Of a stretch of 12,379 bases of DNA, positions 7,555 through 12,379 are shown piece after piece. The translations under genes and the position numbers were made by a program. Source of the stretch: JAHFPN01 sp036559465 (GTDB lineage: Bacteria > Pseudomonadota > Alphaproteobacteria > Rhizobiales > Xanthobacteraceae); contig DATBTC010000049.1 of the NCBI GenBank assembly GCA_036559465.1, positions 1-12,379 on the forward strand, in the 5' to 3' direction. Numbering within the stretch: position 1 is the stretch's first letter; every line of letters begins with the position of its first letter. Below the pieces are notes generated by a model. That model did no database searches and was not told the origin of the DNA. It saw nothing but the letters and a program-made list of their open reading frames with translations.

Positions 7555-7555
7555 C
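7538..7555. promoter_or_regulatory. Probable MerR operator, perfect 7-4-7 palindrome
   Basis: GTTGACGTAAACGTCAAC has perfect 7-base arms around a 4-base centre, 88 bases in front of the MerR start codon. Its TTGACG...CGTCAA core resembles, from memory, the ACGT-rich palindromes reported for LiuR, the MerR-family regulator of acyl-CoA degradation in proteobacteria. Read on the minus strand, its first TTGACG can serve as the -35 element of the operon promoter, the position expected for a site through which a MerR protein controls its own operon. Binding by the MerR protein at 6983-7450 is an inference from symmetry and location. Confidence 0.6.
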
Positions 7556-7706
7556 TTCGCCAGTTTAGGCCGCTGTGAAGAACGGTGAAGACCCATGAAT
7601 AAGTAATATTTCCAAGAGCTTGCGGATAGGAGAGCACAAGCACCCGAGCCTAGGTATCTGCCCCTGCCACGAAGCCTCCCAAGGTATTGAGCGCCGGTAA
7701 GAAAAG

Positions 7707-7734
7707 TTAACCAGCCATTTACCGTGAATATGAA
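7707..7734 (+). promoter_or_regulatory. CtrA-box-like motif and candidate promoter for the PodJ-like gene
   Basis: TTAACCAGCCATTTACC at 7707-7723 matches the CtrA box layout (TTAA, seven bases, TTAAC) except for one base in the second half-site (TTTAC). The first half, TTAACC, can also act as a -35 element: TATGAA at 7729-7734 follows after 16 bases, so a bound regulator would overlap the promoter. The distance to the ATG at 7809 is about 70 bases. CtrA is the master cell-cycle regulator of alphaproteobacteria and often acts on polarity and envelope genes. One imperfect motif can arise by chance. Confidence 0.35.
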
Positions 7735-7808
7735 CAGTCGGTTCCCAAGCGCGTTTGCGTGCTTTTCCACGCCGCTTCAACCGCGGCGATTTGCGAACGG
7801 AACTGGCC

Positions 7809-10800
7809 ATGACCGCAGGCGTGCCTTGGAGCGTTAACGCCGTAGAGCGCGAGACTTGGGCCGCCGCCCGCGACGCTGCCCGCCGTGCCGGGCTCTCCGT
7901 CGGCGAGTGGCTGGAGCAGACGATCCGCGAAGGCGCCGATGAACCCCACACTCGCCGCACGCCGCGCGAGCAGCCGCGGGCCGACGCACTCGAACAGCGC
8001 CTCGACGATATATCCGAGCAACTCGATCATCTGATGCGCAACGGCCCGCAACGCGGGCAGCCGGAGCGCGCGGCGCGGACCGACCCCGCACTCGCGGCTG
8101 CCGTCACCGCCCTCGACAGCCGTGTCGAAGCTCTGATGCGCGACATCGATACCGCCGAGCGCCGCGTTCCGGCGCACGTTGACGTCGCGATCGAGCGTCT
8201 CGATTCGCGAATCGAAGAATTACTGGCCCAAAGCCGCTCGACCGCGGCAAGCGTTCCTCCTGAGGTCGAAAGCAAGCTCGATGCTCTCTCCCAAGCGATC
8301 GAGAAGATGAGCGCCCGTTTGGAACGCGAGCCCGAGCGCCCGATCCCGAGCACGATCTCGCCGTCAATTGCCGATCTCGACGATGCCATCGCCGAAATCA
8401 CCGTACGCCAAGCCTCGCTCGATCAAGCCACGCTCGATGACGGCACCAAGGGCCGCATGCTCGACCGCCGCCAAGGGCGGATTGGCCGCCGCGCCGAAGA
8501 CCTCAAGCGCGAACCGGCGCCCGTTGCCGCTCACGACTTCAGCGGGCTAGAGCGTCAGCTCAAGACCATGGCCGACGAGATGCAGCACCTGCGCCGCTCC
8601 GGCGGTCAGGCGCAGGCGCCGGCGCTTGCTCCCGACCTCAGCGGCTTGGAGCGTCAGCTCAAGACTATGGCCGACGAGATGCAGCATCTGCGCCGCTCGA
8701 GCGTCCAGGCGCCGGCGATCGAGGAACTGCGCCACCAAATCATGGACCTCGGCCGCGCGCTCGCGGAACTCGCGCCGCGCAGTTCGATCGAGGCGCTGGA
8801 GCGCGCGATCGAGGTACTGACCGAACACATCGACCTGGCTGCCCGCACCGAGCCGCGCGAGAATTATTCTCAGGTCGCCTCGGCGCTTGACGAAATTCGT
8901 GCCTCGCTCGCCGAAGTCCGTCCCGCCGAAAGCTTTAGCGCGGTCGAAGCCGACCTGCAGGAGCTCTCTCGCAAGCTCGATGTGCTGAACGTCAAGGGCC
9001 TCGACGGCACGACGGTCGCGCGTGTCCAGAGCGAGCTCGGTGAGATCCGCGCGCTGCTGTCGAGCGCGCTTCCCGCCGACGTGCTCAAGGTGCTGGTCGA
9101 CCAGATCGAGGTGCTCGCCCACAAGCTCGAGAGCGGCCCCGCCGCTGACACGAAGATGCTGGGCGCCTTTGCCGGGCTCGAGCGGCGCATCGATCAGCTT
9201 GGCGAACGTATCGAGACCGCGAGCCACAACGCCGGAGCACCTGCCATCGCCGAGATCGCTGGACGCCTCGACGAGCTGCAGCGCGCGCTCGCGAACCTTT
9301 CCCATGGCGCGCCTGCCGGGTTCGAAGATTTGATGCATGGCGTTGTCGACAAGCTGGAAGCGGCCGAAACCCGCCTTTCCAGGTTCGACTCGATCGAGCG
9401 CAGCCTGAACGACCTGTTCGCACAGTTCGAAGAGACCCGCACAAGCGCGATCGATATCGCCGAACGCGCCGCGCGTTCGGCCATTCGCGAGGCCGCCGCC
9501 ACCCTCGTACCGCGCACCCAACCTTCCTCTTCCACCGAGCCGGTTCGCCGCGCCCCCGAACCCGAACCGCGTCCCGCAGCCGCGCGGGAATCCGAGCCGG
9601 CGATCCATCGTGAGCCCCAGCGCCCGACAGCTGCTCCGAAAGAGGAACCGCAAGCCGCCGCTCGCGAGTCGTTCCGTTCCGATCCGGAACTCATGGATCC
9701 GGTGCAGTCCGCACCGCCACGTGTCGAGTCCAAGACCGCGACTATTTCCGGCGACCTGCCACCCGACTACCCGCTCGAGCCGGGCTCCGGCGGACCCCAT
9801 GGTCGGACCGCCCAAAGCGCGAGCGAGCGCGTAGCGCAATCGGCGGCCGTGCTCGGCCCGTACGCACCGAAGCTCGGCGAAGCCAATCCGCGCACCGCGG
9901 AGTTCATCGCGGCCGCCCGCCGCGCAGCGCAACAGGCCGCGGCCGAGCGGGCGACCGAAACGCCTCATTCCCGCGCCGTCGGCGTCATGAAAGATATCAG
10001 CACCAAGCTTGGCGGCGGAGGTGGAAAACGCTCGCTCTTGATCGGCCTGCTGGCGATCCTGCTCGTGGTGGCCGGCACCATGCGCTACGCCGACGTGCTA
10101 TTCCCGTCCTTCTTCTCTTCCGTGGAAATACTCGAACCGACCGTTGCCGCTCCACCGGCGGCACGTCCTGCGGAGCCGGAAACCCCTGCCGAGCCCACGG
10201 CGCCCGCCGCACCAGCCGAGCCGGTGCCCGCCGACCGCAGCGCTCTGCCGACAGACCCCGCGCTCGCATCCGCCCCGCCGGCCGGCGTCGTTGGTCCCGC
10301 CGTCACGACCGTCTTCCTTGGCCAGCGCGGCGATCCGCGGGACATCACCGGCACGGTTCCCAGCCCGGCGCCCAAGCCCGGCGCGGTCGCTTTCCGTCCC
10401 AATGATCTACCGGCAGGACTCGGCACTGTAGCTTTGCGGACCGCAGCGATGGCCGGCGACCCGGTCGCCGCCTACGAGATCGCCGCCCGCTATTTCGACG
10501 GCCGCGGTGTCGAAGCCAGCGGCGTGGAAGCGCTACGCTGGTTCGAGCTCGCGCGCGCCGCAGGTTCCTTTCCCGCCGCCTACCGGCTTGGCGGCATTTA
10601 CGAGAAGGGCCAGAGAGTAACCAAGAACCTCTCCGAAGCTCGCCGCTACTATCTCCTCGCCGCCGAGGGCGGCCATATCAAAGCGATGCACAATCTTGCC
10701 GTCCTTCACGCCGAGGGCGTCGATGGCAAGCCCGACTTCCGCACCGCCACACGCTGGTTCCGCATGGCCGCCGACCGTGGCCTGCGCGACAGTCAATATA

Positions 10801-11078
10801 ATCTGGCGGTACTCTATGCTCGCGGACTCGGGGCCGAGCAGAACCTCGCCGAGGCCTATCGCTGGTTCGCCCTCGCCGCCATCCAGGGCGATCCCGATGC
10901 CGCCAAGAAGCGCGACGACGTGGCTAACCGCCTCGATCCCCAGACACTGATCGCCGCCAAGCTTGCGGTGCAGACTTGGGCCGCAACGCCCGCAGACGTC
11001 GCAGCCAACAACGTTAAGCTCAAGCCCGAGTGGGAAAAGGCCGAGACCGCCCCCGCCCGCCGTTCAGTAAAGAACTGA
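7809..11078 (+). CDS. PodJ-like coiled-coil, single-span membrane protein with Sel1 repeats
   Basis: The ATG at 7809 is preferred (GGAA about 9 bases upstream, N-terminus MTAGVPWSVNAV) over an in-frame TTG at 7755; this gives 1089 residues. The N-terminal motif VPWSV...AARRAGLSVGEWLEQTI (5-39) is shared by rhizobial PodJ-like proteins. A very long coiled coil rich in E/R/L/A heptads fills about 50-565, with a duplicated segment at 243-298. A proline/glutamate-rich linker (568 to about 720) leads to basic GGGGGKR and one membrane span (about 742-758). Beyond it are a Pro/Ala-rich linker (about 775-870) and four Sel1 repeats of exactly 36 residues (884-1027), then a 62-residue tail. Topology is probably cytoplasmic coil and periplasmic Sel1 domain, as in Caulobacter PodJ, a polar scaffold. 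Unlike PodJ, no C-terminal peptidoglycan-binding domain is seen. A role as a polarity or envelope scaffold is inference. Confidence 0.88.
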   Translation: MTAGVPWSVNAVERETWAAARDAARRAGLSVGEWLEQTIREGADEPHTRRTPREQPRADALEQRLDDISEQLDHLMRNGPQRGQPERAARTDPALAAAVTALDSRVEALMRDIDTAERRVPAHVDVAIERLDSRIEELLAQSRSTAASVPPEVESKLDALSQAIEKMSARLEREPERPIPSTISPSIADLDDAIAEITVRQASLDQATLDDGTKGRMLDRRQGRIGRRAEDLKREPAPVAAHDFSGLERQLKTMADEMQHLRRSGGQAQAPALAPDLSGLERQLKTMADEMQHLRRSSVQAPAIEELRHQIMDLGRALAELAPRSSIEALERAIEVLTEHIDLAARTEPRENYSQVASALDEIRASLAEVRPAESFSAVEADLQELSRKLDVLNVKGLDGTTVARVQSELGEIRALLSSALPADVLKVLVDQIEVLAHKLESGPAADTKMLGAFAGLERRIDQLGERIETASHNAGAPAIAEIAGRLDELQRALANLSHGAPAGFEDLMHGVVDKLEAAETRLSRFDSIERSLNDLFAQFEETRTSAIDIAERAARSAIREAAATLVPRTQPSSSTEPVRRAPEPEPRPAAARESEPAIHREPQRPTAAPKEEPQAAARESFRSDPELMDPVQSAPPRVESKTATISGDLPPDYPLEPGSGGPHGRTAQSASERVAQSAAVLGPYAPKLGEANPRTAEFIAAARRAAQQAAAERATETPHSRAVGVMKDISTKLGGGGGKRSLLIGLLAILLVVAGTMRYADVLFPSFFSSVEILEPTVAAPPAARPAEPETPAEPTAPAAPAEPVPADRSALPTDPALASAPPAGVVGPAVTTVFLGQRGDPRDITGTVPSPAPKPGAVAFRPNDLPAGLGTVALRTAAMAGDPVAAYEIAARYFDGRGVEASGVEALRWFELARAAGSFPAAYRLGGIYEKGQRVTKNLSEARRYYLLAAEGGHIKAMHNLAVLHAEGVDGKPDFRTATRWFRMAADRGLRDSQYNLAVLYARGLGAEQNLAEAYRWFALAAIQGDPDAAKKRDDVANRLDPQTLIAAKLAVQTWAATPADVAANNVKLKPEWEKAETAPARRSVKN
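8535..8717 (+). repeat. 99-base in-frame tandem duplication inside the coiled coil
   Basis: The segment starting at 8535 is repeated from 8634, a period of 99 bases or 33 residues. The first 66 bases of the two copies differ at only 7 positions, nearly all silent; the protein copies (GLERQLKTMADEMQHLRRS, from residues 243 and 276) differ by one residue (F to L) in the first 22. Similarity fades after the shared CAGGCGCCGGCG near 8706-8717. This looks like a fairly recent duplication kept in frame. Confidence 0.85.
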
Positions 11079-11079
11079 A

Positions 11080-11120
11080 AAAGCCCGACTTTCCATTGAC
11101 AAGGTTGCCCGCCGGGTTTT
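11080..11120 (+). terminator. Weak candidate terminator after the PodJ-like gene
   Basis: AAAGCCCG (11080-11087), directly after the stop codon, can pair with CGGGTTTT (11113-11120) in an 8-bp stem with one G:U pair. The arrangement of A-run, GC stem and T-run is terminator-like, but the 25-base loop is large, so it may be weak or not real. Confidence 0.3.
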
Positions 11121-11130
11121 GAACGCCTAT

Positions 11131-11151
11131 GCGCCGCGGGAAACGCGGCGC
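11131..11151 (+). other. Strong GC hairpin in front of the TauE/SafE gene
   Basis: GCGCCGCG (11131-11138) and CGCGGCGC (11144-11151) form a perfect 8-bp G:C stem with a GGAAA loop. It ends 18 bases before the preferred GTG start at 11170 and about 7 bases before its AAGG ribosome binding site. No T-run follows, so intrinsic termination is unlikely; it may be a 5'-leader structure, a processing or pausing site, or a Rho-related boundary. If translation began at the TTG at 11119 it would be coding. Confidence 0.45.
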
Positions 11152-11169
11152 CATTCGCAAGGCGCGCCA

Positions 11170-12096
11170 GTGCCGATCTACCTGCCCATCGCCGAGCTGC
11201 CGGTGAACTTGTTCCTGATCCTCGGCCTCGGGATCACGGTCGGCTTCATCTCGGGCATGTTCGGCGTCGGCGGCGGATTCCTGATGACGCCGCTCTTGAT
11301 CCTGACCGGCATTCCGCCCGCGGTCGCGGTCGCGACGGTCCCGAGCCACATGGCCGCCTCCTCGCTCGCCGGCGCCATCTCGTATTGGCGGAAGAGGCAG
11401 GTCGATGTCGGGCTCGCGCTTGTGCTGCTTTCCGGCGGCATCCTGGGCACCGCTATAGGTGTCTGGATCTTCTCGCTCCTGCGCCGTGTCGGCCAGCTCG
11501 ACCTGGTGGTGAACCTTTCCTACGTCGTACTGCTCGGCATCGTCGGCGGCCTGATGCTCACAGAGAGCGTGCAGGCGATCATGCGGGCGCGGCGCGGCGA
11601 GCCGGCGATCGTGCGCCGGCCCGGCACTCACGCCTGGTTCCACGGGTTGCCACTGAAGCTGCGTTTCCGCCAATCGCGCATCTACGTCTCCGCCATGCCG
11701 GTCACCGCAATCGGTTTCTCGGTCGGCCTGCTAGGGGCGCTGATGGGTGTGGGCGGTGGGTTTCTGCTTATTCCAGCGCTGATTTACCTCCTGCGCGTGC
11801 CGACCACGGTCGCCGTCGGCACTTCGCTGCTGCTCACACTCGTCACCATGCTGATCGCGACCGTGCTGCATGCGATCGAGAACCGTACCGTCGATGTGGT
11901 GCTCGCTTTCGCGCTGATGACCGGCGGCGTTCTTGGCGCCCAATTCGGCGCCCGCGCCGGCCAGGCCATGCGCGCGGAGCAATTGCGGCTTCTCCTTTCG
12001 GTCCTGGTGCTCGCGGTCGGCGTACGGGTAGCGATCGATCTGCTCACGCCTCCCGCCGACGCCTTCTCCGTGATCGCTACGGAGGTGTTCGAATGA
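11170..12096 (+). CDS. TauE/SafE-family membrane permease (anion/sulfur-compound exporter-like)
   Basis: The preferred start is the GTG at 11170, giving MPIYLPIAELPVNLFLILGLG and 308 residues, with AAGG at about 7 bases; an in-frame TTG at 11119 would add 17 polar residues through a hairpin and is less likely. The two pseudo-repeats of the family are clear: GMFGVGGGF (29-37) in the first half and GALMGVGGGF (189-198) in the second. Eight or so membrane spans are separated by a basic cytoplasmic loop at about 138-172 (MRARRGEPAIVRRPG...RFRQSR). Family members export sulfite, sulfoacetate or related organosulfonates, but most are uncharacterised and substrate cannot be read from sequence; no sulfur-metabolism gene is visible here. 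The stop overlaps the next start (ATGA at 12093-12096), so the two products are probably made together and may act together at the inner membrane. Confidence 0.92.
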   Translation: MPIYLPIAELPVNLFLILGLGITVGFISGMFGVGGGFLMTPLLILTGIPPAVAVATVPSHMAASSLAGAISYWRKRQVDVGLALVLLSGGILGTAIGVWIFSLLRRVGQLDLVVNLSYVVLLGIVGGLMLTESVQAIMRARRGEPAIVRRPGTHAWFHGLPLKLRFRQSRIYVSAMPVTAIGFSVGLLGALMGVGGGFLLIPALIYLLRVPTTVAVGTSLLLTLVTMLIATVLHAIENRTVDVVLAFALMTGGVLGAQFGARAGQAMRAEQLRLLLSVLVLAVGVRVAIDLLTPPADAFSVIATEVFE

Positions 12097-12379
12097 TGCG
12101 CCGCGGATTGATCGTGCTTGCGGTCGCAGTTGCGTTCGCCGCCATCCCGGCATCGGCGGCAGAGCGGCTGGTCGTGACGCTGTCCACGCACCGGGTCCTC
12201 ATCCAATCGAACTTCACCGGCGCCGATCTCGTCCTGTTCGGATCGATCGACAACATCGACCCCGACGTGATGGAGCGCGGCGGCTACGACGTGGTTGTGA
12301 CCGTGCGCGGTCCCAAGCGCTCCTTCATCACGCGGCACAAAGCTCGCCTGCTCGGTATCTGGGTCAATACGGAATCGCG
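12093..12379 (+). CDS. TIGR02186-type exported/membrane protein, 5' part (runs off window)
   Basis: The ATG at 12093 overlaps the stop of the permease gene by four bases and has GGAGG at 12081-12085, 7 bases upstream; a second ATG follows immediately at 12096. The frame stays open for 95 codons to the window end. The N-terminus is a classic signal peptide (MMRRGLIVLAVAVAFAAIPASAA, cleavage near residue 23), followed by ERLVVTLSTHRVLIQSNFTG, ADLVLFGSI and YDVVVTVRGP. I recognise this as the alphaproteobacterial conserved family TIGR02186, whose members carry a periplasmic beta-rich domain and a C-terminal membrane span; the span would lie beyond the window. Its function is unknown. The overlap suggests a periplasmic partner or accessory for the TauE/SafE-like transporter. 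Confidence 0.85.
   Translation, partial: MMRRGLIVLAVAVAFAAIPASAAERLVVTLSTHRVLIQSNFTGADLVLFGSIDNIDPDVMERGGYDVVVTVRGPKRSFITRHKARLLGIWVNTES

Larger units (their letters stand above)
7451..7808. other. Divergent intergenic region between the MerR operon and the PodJ-like gene
   Basis: These 358 bases hold no convincing gene on either strand. The MerR-proximal half is locally AT-rich (about 7511-7615) and contains two abutting palindromes and a likely minus-strand promoter. The other end contains a CtrA-box-like motif and a weak plus-strand promoter. A single GANTC (GATTC at 7459-7463) lies just in front of the MerR start; this is the CcrM methylation site in alphaproteobacteria. Between about 7560 and 7700 I see no clear signal. 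Open frames crossing the region on the minus strand run into or out of coding shadows and lack ribosome binding sites. Confidence 0.7.

Noticed and set aside
7730..7837. Possible 35-codon upstream open frame starting at the ATG at 7730 and overlapping the PodJ-like start
   Set aside because: It has no ribosome binding site and no recognisable product; its ATG lies in the candidate -10 element, so it would probably not be in the transcript.
7565..8177. Minus-strand open frames crossing from the intergenic region into the start of the PodJ-like gene
   Set aside because: They overlap a better-supported coding frame, lack ribosome binding sites and have arginine/serine-rich shadow composition.
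8547..9968. 473-codon open frame on the minus strand opposite the coiled-coil gene
   Set aside because: It is antisense to a well-supported coding region with clear Sel1, membrane and coiled-coil features. Its product is low-complexity, rich in R/G/L, as expected for a high-GC shadow frame, and it has no recognisable domain.

Overview
The window is high-GC DNA with dense genes, short gaps and ATGA start/stop overlaps. Gene content points to an alphaproteobacterium, most likely of the Hyphomicrobiales/Rhizobiales (Bradyrhizobium- or Xanthobacteraceae-like). The main pointers are a TauE/SafE gene overlapping a TIGR02186-type gene (an alphaproteobacterial family), a PodJ-like coiled-coil/Sel1 protein with the rhizobial-type N-terminal VPW...GEWLE motif, and a DmdC-type acyl-CoA dehydrogenase/thiolase/FadB-like operon headed by a MerR gene. 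The taxonomic call is an inference from gene content; no rRNA or tRNA gene is visible.

Layout. (1) 1-1082, plus strand: the end of a YggT-like membrane protein, a 106-residue membrane protein overlapping it by 4 bases, and a 126-residue membrane protein whose ribosome binding site lies in a GC hairpin. (2) 1084-1620, minus strand: an exported protein with a two-cysteine core and a coiled coil, convergent with the previous gene with one base between the stop codons. (3) 1684-7450, minus strand: a compact fatty-acid beta-oxidation operon, read as MerR regulator, acyl-CoA dehydrogenase, thiolase, and fused enoyl-CoA hydratase/3-hydroxyacyl-CoA dehydrogenase. The four proteins together cover a full turn of the beta-oxidation spiral plus its probable regulator. 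(4) 7451-7808: a 358-base divergent intergenic region with two abutting palindromes close to the MerR side and a CtrA-box-like motif close to the other side. (5) 7809-11078, plus strand: a 1089-residue PodJ-like protein (long coiled coil, one membrane span, four 36-residue Sel1 repeats) with a recent 99-base internal duplication. (6) 11079-11169: a gap with a possible terminator and a strong GC hairpin. (7) 11170-12379, plus strand: a TauE/SafE-family permease overlapped by 4 bases by the start of an exported TIGR02186-type protein that runs off the window.

Most of the window is ordinary core-metabolism and envelope content. The parts most worth a second look are the double palindrome in front of the beta-oxidation operon, the PodJ-like protein that ends in Sel1 repeats with no peptidoglycan-binding domain and sits behind a CtrA-like box, and the translationally coupled TauE/TIGR02186 pair of unknown substrate. 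I did not find a mobile element, CRISPR array, defence system or biosynthetic cluster.
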